Source of the DNA: Lithodes maja
Taxonomy: Eukaryota; Arthropoda; Malacostraca; Decapoda; Lithodidae
Assembly: GCA_037953745.1 (NCBI GenBank)
Contig: JBAKBP010004465.1
Span: 62,001 to 126,000, forward strand
DNA length: 64,000 nt
Reading direction: 5' to 3'
Part shown: positions 57,001-64,000 of the stretch, in pieces
Numbering within the stretch: the first letter of the stretch is position 1
How the letters are laid out: each line of letters begins with the position of its first letter
Notes under the pieces: model-generated
Database searches by the model: none
Seen by the model: only the letters and a program-made list of their open reading frames with translations
What the model was told of the DNA's origin: nothing
Translations under genes and position numbers: made by a program

Positions 57001-59110
57001 CGAGAAGTGCAGCAGAATCAATGTCCCTTTTCCTGCCCTTAGCAACCTTCTCCTGATCCTTCCTCCACTGTCCCCGAGGTTGAGTGCTAGGCTGTGCAGG
57101 AGCCGCAGAGCGAGATCGGGTTACCACACAGGCCATCTCATCCTGTTGGCACCTCCCAACCCATTCCCGATTCTCACCATCCACGTCGGCCGCCCTCTCG
57201 GCAACGACTAAGGGTGGAGTCCCGGAAGTGGGCACCGCAAAGTCGTTGCCGAGAAGAAGGTCGACGCCCTCAACTGGCAAACACTCAACGATCCCTACAT
57301 CCAGCTCCCTGCACACCTCTCCCACTCTCAACTCCAACCTCACAAGTGGGTATGACCTCGTAGCATTTATACCCTGCACCACAACAACTCTGGCCGCATT
57401 TATCGGTTTCCCTGTGAAGTTCCTCAACAAAGTTTGCGAAGCCCCCGTATCCCTCAGCAAGTCAACCCTCCGTAGTTCACTCCCCCAGCTCACAAACCCG
57501 TGCCCCCGATGGCTACAGAAAGTGTCCCGGACAGGTGTCGAGCCTTCCGTACGCTTCTTTACCGCGTGTGCCTCAGCTGCTGACAACCTACCCCGGGCAG
57601 TTGCTGCAGCCTTCAGAGACACACCGATACTGTGAACCAATGACACCGGCTTAGCGGGAGTGTTACTAGGGCACTCACGTGAATAATGGCCTAGCTTCTG
57701 ACATTTGTAACATTTCACATCCCCAATGGGCTTCTTCCCTTGTGCGGGCGAAGAAGGGGCCTGACCTTTAGTAAACGGGAGAGGCTTGTGTTTGTAGGTG
57801 TTATTAGGTGCAATGCATTTAGTGTGGTTATGTGTGTCATAGGATTTGTTATTATCGAAAACTCTGGTGGGTGGGGTATAGCGCCCCTTCTGCCCTGACT
57901 CAGCCCTCTGAGCGGCACCGCAACCACGAATCAATGATAATCTGAGGTCTGCCATCTTGGCAGCCTCCTCTACTGTCTTGGGACATTTTTCCTTAATGTT
58001 CAGCGTTAGATCGGTTCCAGTACATTGGTAAAACTGTTCCAGATAGAAAAGTTGCTTAATTTCCTCAGCCGACTCTGCGTGCTCGGACCGAAACCAGTTA
58101 TTACCTGCATCTGTTAAGTCCCGTGCGTGCTCCATAAAACTGACGTCGCTCTTCTTATTCACGCCACGGAACTTCAATCTATAAGTTTCGGGTTGCAGTT
58201 CGTAGGCCCGGAGCACAGCCTCCTTCACCAGTCCATACACTACACTCTCGTCCAGTGACAGTGCATCGTAGGCTTTCAACCCCTTACCCACTAGACGTGA
58301 TGAAACTAATGCTGCCCATTTAACCTCCGGCCAGTCATACTCACGACACTTCTTTTCGAAACGAGCAAAAAACTCAGTCACTGCTGTCTCATCAAATGCG
58401 GGTACTAACTTAATTAAATGCGAAAGTGAGTCTGTAACCCGGTGCCCACCACCGAGATGACGCCCCGTGGTCTCTACTCTAGACTTCTCGACATCCATTT
58501 CAGCCTGGTACCTGGTTGCATCCTGATTGGCTTGGATTCTAGCAACCTCTATGCGTTCTATACTAGCCTGTTGTATCTGAGTCTCCTGCAGCTTAAACTT
58601 AGCTAGTTCTAGCTGAAATAACATCTCAGGAGACAGGCCTGGGGGGGGAGAGCACAAAATGGGGGATCCACACCGAGACGTGTTTACGGGTAAGCCAGCT
58701 TGCCCTTGAGAACCCTCCTGCTGCATCGTGCTAAGACTCGCTGGCTGAGGGCCCAGCTCAGAGGTAGAGTGGAATGGAGGCTTGGAGGGAACCCCCCAAG
58801 ACCCCACTCCACCCACCGCCCCATCGCCATCACCCAACAAACATGCCACCAAATTCTTCTTGGGCCAACTGTCAGGACAGTCCCGCCCCAAAACCGTGGC
58901 TAAACAGCGAAGACCGTAACAATCAATAGCCTGCAGGCGCTGTTCGGTCAAAGGTGTCTGCAAAAATGCCCGGGCATCCCTCTCTCCACTTATAACACTC
59001 CCCTCCCTAAATATCTGTTGTACTTGCTGGTCACTAGGCTGTACCGTGTTATCCTCCCCCGTAAATGATGAGTCATTAGACATAGTGCTGGTTATACAAT
59101 TGCTGTTCAT
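54011..59110 (-). CDS. Gypsy 2 gag-pol polyprotein (1699 aa)
   Basis: A single uninterrupted frame encoding all functions. Gag: SAP-like N-terminal block (about 60-90), coiled stretch (160-215), and capsid-like domain with RAYELQPETYRLKFRG, ending near 405. Zinc knuckle CYKCQKLGHYSREC near 466. Protease LLRDTGASQTLL near 549 and VDLLLGNDFAVP near 610. Integrase: HDVPVAGHLGV...CATCQ from about 836, then VVDLVGPF (915), SDQGSNFT (970) and SQGVLERWH (about 1003), plus a C-terminal GPYVV block near 1125. Reverse transcriptase from about 1310 (VTLQPKPDGKVRFCI) with YLDD at 54815-54826 (near 1429). RNase H from about 1570 (LATDASGVGAG, YTDHHPLKFL, NVIADCLSRV) to the end. gag and pol are fused without a shift or stop. 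The ATG at 59110 lies 244 bp inside the 5' LTR; an in-frame ATG ten codons on is an alternative. Confidence 0.93.
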   Translation of the reverse strand: MNSNCITSTMSNDSSFTGEDNTVQPSDQQVQQIFREGSVISGERDARAFLQTPLTEQRLQAIDCYGLRCLATVLGRDCPDSWPKKNLVACLLGDGDGAVGGVGSWGVPSKPPFHSTSELGPQPASLSTMQQEGSQGQAGLPVNTSRCGSPILCSPPPGLSPEMLFQLELAKFKLQETQIQQASIERIEVARIQANQDATRYQAEMDVEKSRVETTGRHLGGGHRVTDSLSHLIKLVPAFDETAVTEFFARFEKKCREYDWPEVKWAALVSSRLVGKGLKAYDALSLDESVVYGLVKEAVLRAYELQPETYRLKFRGVNKKSDVSFMEHARDLTDAGNNWFRSEHAESAEEIKQLFYLEQFYQCTGTDLTLNIKEKCPKTVEEAAKMADLRLSLIRGCGAAQRAESGQKGRYTPPTRVFDNNKSYDTHNHTKCIAPNNTYKHKPLPFTKGQAPSSPAQGKKPIGDVKCYKCQKLGHYSRECPSNTPAKPVSLVHSIGVSLKAAATARGRLSAAEAHAVKKRTEGSTPVRDTFCSHRGHGFVSWGSELRRVDLLRDTGASQTLLRNFTGKPINAARVVVVQGINATRSYPLVRLELRVGEVCRELDVGIVECLPVEGVDLLLGNDFAVPTSGTPPLVVAERAADVDGENREWVGRCQQDEMACVVTRSRSAAPAQPSTQPRGQWRKDQEKVAKGRKRDIDSAALLGDSVLGPIINTGVDSGPDMGCNKAELGKTSREARAVARATKAVEPTSRGNVLLQNHLDALTPRDISEQQLQDASLARYSNGAIELEEDGDAKPGDFFRLNRILYRRFLDPKSKWEGGARVVDQVVVPNKYRESLLCLVHDVPVAGHLGVTKTLAALGRFFWWPGVKADVCAWVAGCATCQTTGKPNQTIPKAPLFPIPVTGPPFSKVVVDLVGPFPPTSSGNKFLLTIMDVATRYPDAYPMRNGSAKAVVKNLLLFCSRYGFPREVQSDQGSNFTSKLFKQTLQLHGICSVVSSAYHPESQGVLERWHSTLKSMLRCYCAEHDTDWDLGLPYVLFAAREVPGESLGFSPNQLVFGHNVRGPLSMVKEIWEGEEKPGSVLKYILESRERLIGCMAAAGNNLVNAQAVMKHQYDAKVKLREFSVGQEVMLLLPLPGHPLSAKFIGPYVVAKKLSDLDYLVATPDRRKKHQLCHVNLMKEYVRRPSEPLTVPVLACSGQGGEGGGDSHAAEEDSWDCVISAEQWAGNTEQEARQAVSHLPEHQGAAVLGLFRSYPSVFAEHPGLTTQVTHDVDVGDNVPFKSVPYRVPPVKLPALREELKYMVERGMITEGYVKWTSPVTLQPKPDGKVRFCIDFRRLNGLTTTNPYPLPRVDDSVDKIGNAKYLTKIDLVKGYWQVPLSDRAKQVCGFVVDGKTYQCNVMPYGLKNAPATFQNLMNDICDEIPNCTVYLDDVIVYDDDFENHLRHLETLFGKLHDAGLVVNLRKCEFVKATVQYLGFVVGLGRVCPPLNKIQAINMFPRPTTKRQVMRFLGMIGYYRRFIRGYSTVLAPLTDLLSKSVKFCWAAECQRAFDLVKHLLCTHPILRAPDFSRSFQLATDASGVGAGAVLLQTDSEGLEHPVSFFSRKFNSAQRNYSTIEKELLAIVLSLKHFEVYVPAYGPVVTIYTDHHPLKFLNQFHNRNMRLTRWSLMLQEYNLNIQHIAGSENVIADCLSRVDDPG

Positions 59111-59353
59111 AAAAAAAAAGAAGTGCTTATTACTAATTGCAGTCTCGACTCACAAAATGTTAAAGATGCTTGAATGACTCTACTCTAGACACCCCCAACG
59201 AAACAATCTGCAAGTCCACCAATACAATAATGACACAATAAAAATTCCTCCAATATGCAAGAAAATTCTAGCCAGCTCTACTAGGTAGCATAGAATAGTT
59301 CTCCAAAAAACATGTGATAGGATACTACTGAATCTTGTGCAAGGTCGCCATTT
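59111..59353 (-). other. Gypsy 2 leader and primer-binding site
   Basis: On the minus strand tggcgaccttgcac (59337-59350) lies three bases from the LTR edge and can pair with a tRNA ending GTGCAAGGTCGCCA. I did not identify the tRNA. The rest of the leader is AT-rich and non-coding. Confidence 0.75.
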
Positions 59354-61148
59354 TGTTACGGCTGGATCGGCAATACATATTCGGGATTCTTGATCGTAGG
59401 ACAGAAATGGCTTATGTGACAACGACACGCTCGATTCCAGTCCCAAATACTATATGCTCCAGACAACAAAAGCACCAACGCCCTACAGAGTTATCGTCTA
59501 TGGTAACGAGGTACCTTAACTCGGCGAAAGTGTACAACAGGGGTAGGCTATGAGGCTAAACTCCCTCAGACATTTATAGGTTACGTTATTACTAAAGAAA
59601 TTACGTTAATATTAAGCCTCTAATAATGTAGAATAGAAGCAGGCTAAAGGTATGACAGTGAAATGCTAAATGACAAATGTACACGCCTACTTGAAAGCGC
59701 GTGCACTAGAATAACTGTCCCCTACTAACATGCACTAGCATGTAGCATACAAGATGTTCATGATCCAGTAGATACCTAATAATACACATGGAAGGAACAT
59801 AAATAGTAGTCACTTATTATAAGAATGAATCTATACTTGGAATAACTAAAAGGTTGCAGGCAACAGTACTGCGCCGGTAGCCTACTACCGCATAGGCTAC
59901 TTCGCTTCTCTCACTCTGTCTCCCCTCTGAGTCTGTATGCGCCCTACGCAACAGAACTCCGGACACAGCAGCAAAACGACAGTGCAGTTAATTGATACAT
60001 GAAAGTATTAATAGTGTTGTCTTGTGTGTGAGTAATGTGTACTGTAAAGTGTTACATACATAAACTTAAAGAGAGCTGCAATGCATAGTAAAATAAAGAT
60101 ATAACCCACTCATCATCCCCATGTGTTCTAGCTAGCAGGCCAAGTCACAGGAACAACGAGTCCCAGCACCGAAAGCGAGAACCCAGGAAAAGACTGCAGA
60201 GAACACAAGGACAGATAAATTACGTTACTCTACTATACCGGCACTACGAGCGAGCTGTAGTCTCTGGTACTACACTCGCTCCTGGCTCGGTAGGCAAATC
60301 AAGGCTAAGTCCTCGCCCCTCTACAGACAACTCCTGGGCATGGTCGGGCTCTTACACATGGCACTAGTCTAGTCACAAATTGGATGATGAGCTGGGCATA
60401 TAACTCGTGAACATGTAGAACGTTCACCAACTATCCTCATCAAGAAGATCGCTGTTCACATTAACCCCTTAAATTTAATACATGTAAATATATGCTTGTC
60501 CTAAGAGTAATACGAGAGGTGAGTGCTGAAACTCCTTTAGGACCTCAAGGGAAGGGTATGCATTTAAATAGAGAGAAGAATGAAATGAGAGTAATGTCGT
60601 CAGAGAGAAAGAGTGCAACCGTGAGAAATTGGGAGAGAGGGCAAGGGATGTTAGAATCTCAAAGGTTCTAGGCAACCTGGTCATAGAGCACACAGCGAGC
60701 CTCCAGGCAATGTGCTGTACGACAACATGGGCAGCCCAGGCAGCCTAGGCAGGCGGCAATGTACTACCAACCCTGTCGCACCTAGCTATAAGCGCAGGGC
60801 TGCCAACCGGTCCATACGTCTGGCAACCACCCCCCCGGCAGCGTGGCGCACCGCTACCCTCTCGCTCTGAAGTCTAACTCACTCTCTCTCTCTGAATTCC
60901 TATCATCTCATCTATCAACTTCTCTATTGATACTACATATTAAATGGAAGGTCTCGACATGGCTTAAAACAAAACCCACCACTGGTTAGCAAATGACGAG
61001 ACCTTTGCAGAGATACAAAGAACATAGTTATACGTTGTCACACTCAATATAAGCTGCCAGCACGGTACACGGTACACGCACCGTGACGGTACAATGGAGT
61101 ACCAAGGAGTACAATCAGGTTGCGTTGCTACGCACTGGGTGCGTCACA
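59354..61148 (-). repeat. Gypsy element 2, 5' LTR (right on the plus strand)
   Basis: 1795 bp, essentially identical to 51934-53728. In element orientation this LTR would carry the promoter. I did not identify a convincing TATA box or start site, and the short open frames are the same in both LTRs and have no recognised domain. Confidence 0.95.
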
Positions 61149-61845
61149 ATATAAACATATGAACATGGGAAAGCAATAAAATAATTGGTAACAGCAATTG
61201 GCTGGTGAAAATTGTATATTTTAGCCCCGTGGACGTAATCTGGCCTTGAGCAGTGAGAGACTTAGGCCTACTCCCTAACTCTCTCTTGTCTCGTGTGGGA
61301 CTGAGAGGCCAGAGGAGCTTTCAGACTGGCTTGGAGAGTCGGGAGTTACACTCCTCCACCCCCCTCCTCAGGTGAAGGTATTGAGGGATAGGCCTTTACA
61401 ACGGCACCTCGTATCTACATTCTACTTTTCCTATTTTTCTGAAGAGTGTTGAGAGGGGTGAGAGAGGAAGCTGTTGGAGTGGCTTTGTTATGTGTGTTAT
61501 TAGTCTGTATACGTCGTCGAGGTGTCCCCCGACTGGGTGCAAGCATGTGAAACATGCTAGGACGTACTACAACACTCACTAAATGTCCGCCTGGGCTGGG
61601 ATCGAACCCAGGTCAAGCAGATTTACACGTGAGCATGCTCACCACTCGACCGCCGCGGCTCTCCCACGATAATACTCGATAATTATCGGGAATAATAGAG
61701 AAAATACCTGATAATTGAGGAGGGGGGAAACTCGGGGGGGGGAGGAGGGGAAAGGGGGGGGGGTTGGGACACATGTGTAGGAGTGGTAGAAAGTAATGGA
61801 GGGAAATTATCTCACCTAAGCACAAATATTTTTTTTATTAGGTTT
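61149..61845. mobile_element. TTAA MITE, copy 4, right part (diverged)
   Basis: Collinear with the right two thirds of the 621-bp MITE. aataaaat..gtgaaaa-type sequence, a ctctctctt tract (61280-61288) and then cgggaataatagagaaaatacctgataa followed by a G-rich stretch (61676-61755) parallel 1100-1440 of copy 1. A tRNA-like SINE (about 61500-61665) is inserted within. The doubled gagtctt motif and right TTAA are not seen, because DIRS sequence starts at 61846. Confidence 0.6.
61588..61665 (-). mobile_element. tRNA-derived SINE or tRNA relic
   Basis: The minus strand reads gagccgcggcggtcgagtgg (A-box-like) and, after an anticodon-like tgtaaatct, tgggttcgatccca (B box with a good T-arm). Extra bases in the D-arm region and a poor acceptor stem argue against a working tRNA. 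It sits inside the diverged MITE, so it arrived later. Confidence 0.55.
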
Positions 61846-62915
61846 TCATTCTTCACTCCAGAACTCAAACCTATAATTTATTAGTGGCCCCTCCATCATT
61901 GACGATATGCCTGATATCTCAAGACTGGAGGGGGACATTCGTGACAATATCTATCACCACTAACAAACAAACTATAGGTTGAAAAAGACACTCAAAACAA
62001 CACTCTTAAGTTTATTGTTTATATACAATATTTTTGGTATAAAAATAGAAAAGGAAAGTAGACTGCGCACTTAAAGAAAGTCTACTTATACATAACCACA
62101 CAGGTACATGTAAGTACCGTAATGAATAATATACACATTTGAGATTCACTAAAATAATGTTTAAGAATAATTGTTCTTTGACATAAAACAGATACTCCTT
62201 TGATCTTCGTAAGATGTCAGAGTTTTAAAAAAGGACAAAATATTTGATTACAAGTATTTGTTCCTTAAAATTAACTTGTACTTATAACTACTCTATATTC
62301 TTGTACAATTTATTGCATATATCTAATAGTTGCAACTATTAATTATATATATCACTTAAAAATAAAAATGTATAATTTGGAACAGTATTATCACAGCTCG
62401 TATAGCCTACTCATCACATATCCGGCGGAGGGTCTGAAGGTCTTAGCTCTCCAGTAACACCCCCCCCCCCCCTCTTTTTCTTAAAACTAATTAGCACAAA
62501 AACCAATTTAGACCCGTTGACGTAATGCCACACAGGCGAGCTTTGGTCTGTCCAAGGCCACCGACAGGTAGCGCATCAAAAAGGTATGGTTAAACGCCCA
62601 GAGGCGTGTGTTAGCAATATCTTCTATCGAAAAGTTATGTAGGAATCTTAATGACACTGCCCATTTACGGATATCATGGGCTCTCCCCACTATACCGGGT
62701 TACTTTCTCTAATAACCTCAATCAGTAAAGACGCTAACTTCCTTTTCATGACGCGCTTACCTGTACTGTATTATTGACCCAGAGAGCTCCCGGTTGCTTA
62801 GGTTGAGACACCCTCATAAACTTAATAAGAGCTTGTACTGGGCATAATAGATGATGCGTATCCCCTTGCTTTAGCGCCACGATCGTGAAGTCAGAAAAAA
62901 CATGTTCACAGTGTT
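61846..62915 (-). pseudogene. DIRS-type remnant: recombinase 3' part and junction region
   Basis: The minus-strand frame 62690-62508 reads GRAHDIRKWAVSLRFLHNF (His and Arg of the catalytic set) and FLMRYLSVALDRPKLACVAL with the expected tyrosine, then a stop. Upstream, 62915-62740 still encodes the EHVFSDFT..LLCPVQAL-type stretch but is shifted. After the stop come the long G run (62459-62475) and a 3' region like that of 22971-31606. 61846-61905 matches the internal complementary region with its head-to-head ends. Everything 5' of about 62915 is gone. Confidence 0.8.
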
Positions 62916-63775
62916 CTTTTTAGCTATAAAAGTGGATGACGGCGCAATTTGAACATTGATATTGCGGCGTCCAAACCTAGTCAAGGAAATGGGTGCAAGA
63001 ATTGCTCACAAGGTGATACAAGCATGAAACTTCCCGGAAATGTTCACAAGGACCTACTTTACAATTTCAGAGCAGGAGCCACCGAGATTTCTGTATTGCA
63101 TAGCAACGGTTGCTAGGCAAAGCATTTTCCTTAGCAACCGGCAGCAACGATGCAGTTTCTGAACTACTATGAAGTGTTATGACTTTGTACTTTTATTTAT
63201 TTTCCTATATTCACTCCTAAAATGGTTCAAAAGATGTATAAAAGCATATATATCTATATAATAGAGTGAATGTCAGCACACAACCAGGGCACACTGGTGA
63301 CATCACTGCTGTGTAACTCAGCATGGGGTTCAGTGCCAGCTGATCTAGATATACTAGTACTTTAATAAGTACTAGTATATCTAGATCAGTGTCCCAAATG
63401 CTATCTAACAGCCCCAAATCCACTAGCTACTAAACTGTAGTTTGTAGTTGGTAGATGTAGTTAGATAGCTGCGCCTGAATTGACAGGATGTGCCAGCGCG
63501 GGAGAGCCGAGCCAAGGGTAACGGGGCTTAAGAATTACCCGGAAGGTGTACAGATCGCACGGGACTTAAATGGCACTGGATGAACGATCGGGCTAGGTGT
63601 AGGGAAACTGAACCTAGTTGTATCCCATAAAGGAATGTGTGCAACAGATGTATTTGATAAAGGTGGTAAAAGGATAAACCCTCGGCCTTAATCATATTTT
63701 GTTTCCAGTTTCAGCAAGTTTGATATATTTGATCTGCGCACAGTGATAGTCAAGACGTACTGAATATTCACAGAA
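62916..63775. other. Gene-free stretch with strong inverted repeats
   Basis: No recognised gene. 63103-63117 (tagcaacggttgcta) is a near-perfect palindrome and tagcaaccggcagcaac follows at about 63138. 63340-63389 is a perfect long hairpin (separate entry). The right part may be the 5' region of the transposon whose ORF starts at 63776; I found no partner for a terminal repeat within the window. Confidence 0.5.
63340..63389. repeat. Perfect 23-bp-arm palindrome
   Basis: 63340-63362 (ctgatctagatatactag...) is followed by a 4-base loop taat and its exact inverse at 63367-63389. Arms of this length without a mismatch are unlikely by chance and would extrude or form a strong RNA hairpin. Confidence 0.9.
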
Positions 63776-64000
63776 ATGGCCAGTGCCTCATCTTCATCTG
63801 TTCAAGCAACTGATTGGACTATCTGTGTTTTTTGTCAACTGGACACCAAAGAGTCTCTCATATCACCAACTGACAGAGGCTATGAAACCATAGTAGACAA
63901 CATCACACAGTTTAGTAACCTTGACTCAATGCCAATCAAAATCAATCTGGCACGACTTGACCATGGGAATGGTATTCAATTAACATTGAAAGAACAGAAT
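63776..64000 (+). CDS. N-terminus of a transposon-type Cys-motif protein (runs off window)
   Basis: ATG at 63776 (aaATGG) opens a frame that continues to the window end, 75 codons so far. It starts MASASSSSVQATDW, then ICVFCQLDTKESLISP, followed by an ARLDHGNGIQLTL block. A C-x2-C start of this kind, followed by a later H-x3-C pair beyond the window, is found in transposon proteins and resembles in outline the CIFCEK...HYHKSC segment of the 14073-19661 transposase. I recognise the type, not the specific family. The function is presumably zinc-dependent DNA binding. Confidence 0.5.
   Translation, partial: MASASSSSVQATDWTICVFCQLDTKESLISPTDRGYETIVDNITQFSNLDSMPIKINLARLDHGNGIQLTLKEQN

Larger units (their letters stand above)
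51934..61148 (-). mobile_element. Complete Gypsy element 2, Gmr1-type
   Basis: A 9215-bp LTR retrotransposon on the minus strand: 5' LTR 59354-61148, primer site, one gag-pol frame 59110-54011, polypurine tract, 3' LTR 51934-53728, with a 4-bp ATAT duplication. Near-identical LTRs and an uninterrupted polyprotein indicate a very recent insertion. No envelope gene is present. The integrase lies before the reverse transcriptase, an order known from the Gmr1 group of Gypsy elements and from Copia, while the RT and RNase H are Gypsy-like. Confidence 0.93.

Noticed and set aside
54011..59110. A Copia element, because integrase precedes reverse transcriptase
   Set aside because: The RT and RNase H motifs (YLDD with VIVYDDD, YTDHHPLKFL) and the CCHC/protease layout are Gypsy-like; Gmr1-type order explains the arrangement.
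51934..61148. An endogenous retrovirus with an envelope gene
   Set aside because: The frame stops after RNase H, and only 280 bp without any frame lies between the stop and the 3' LTR; there is no envelope.
61588..61665. A functional tRNA-Tyr-like gene on the minus strand
   Set aside because: Good A and B boxes, but extra bases in the D arm and no closing acceptor stem.

Overview
This is eukaryotic repeat-rich DNA in which I find no host gene. Everything I recognise is a transposable element, a remnant of one, or a satellite. The element types (RNase H-bearing and RTE/CR1-type LINEs, DIRS-type tyrosine-recombinase elements, Gypsy elements with integrase ahead of reverse transcriptase, a large XPG/PIN-nuclease DNA transposon, TTAA-flanked MITEs) suggest an invertebrate. 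A decapod crustacean fits well, but that is inference; the sequence does not name the species.

Layout. 1-2588: 47-bp satellite split by a TTAA-flanked MITE. 2609-3858: three small inverted-repeat elements and an RTE tail fragment. About 4220-10205 (+): a decayed LINE with gag-like ORF1, endonuclease, reverse transcriptase (YVDD) and RNase H, interrupted and ended by MITE copies. 11471-12500 (-): LTR-type remnant 'M' with a gag-like ORF. 12640-20508 (-): an RTE-like LINE split by an intact-looking 5.6-kb DNA transposon (14073-19661; one 1568-codon ORF, terminal inverted repeats, 3-bp target duplication). 21130-21700 (-): CR1/L2-type 3' fragment.

22734-50020 is a nested stack on LTR element 'L' (-). 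The left LTR of L (22734-22799, resuming near 35134) holds a CR1-group LINE (-) whose tail lies at 22800-22970 and whose coding part lies at 31743-35133. That LINE in turn holds an 8.6-kb DIRS-type element (22971-31606) with inverted terminal repeats and an internal complementary region. The DIRS element has a frameshifted tyrosine recombinase but no recognisable reverse transcriptase; that space is filled by duplicated GC-motif cassettes. The left LTR of L is broken at 37528 by Gypsy element 1 (37529-45844, -). A partial Gypsy-2 LTR follows, then the gag of L and its right LTR (47346 onward).

51100-51733: hAT transposase fragment and 3' terminus. 51934-61148 (-): complete Gypsy element 2 with one uninterrupted 1699-codon gag-pol, two 1795-bp LTRs in which I saw only one difference, and an ATAT target duplication. 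It sits inside a diverged TTAA MITE whose right part resumes at 61149. 61846-62915: second DIRS remnant. 63776-64000: start of another transposon-type ORF running off the window.

Gypsy 2 and the 14-19.7 kb DNA transposon look youngest and least damaged. Both Gypsy elements have the order protease-integrase-reverse transcriptase-RNase H, the Gmr1-type arrangement. The nesting gives a partial relative chronology.
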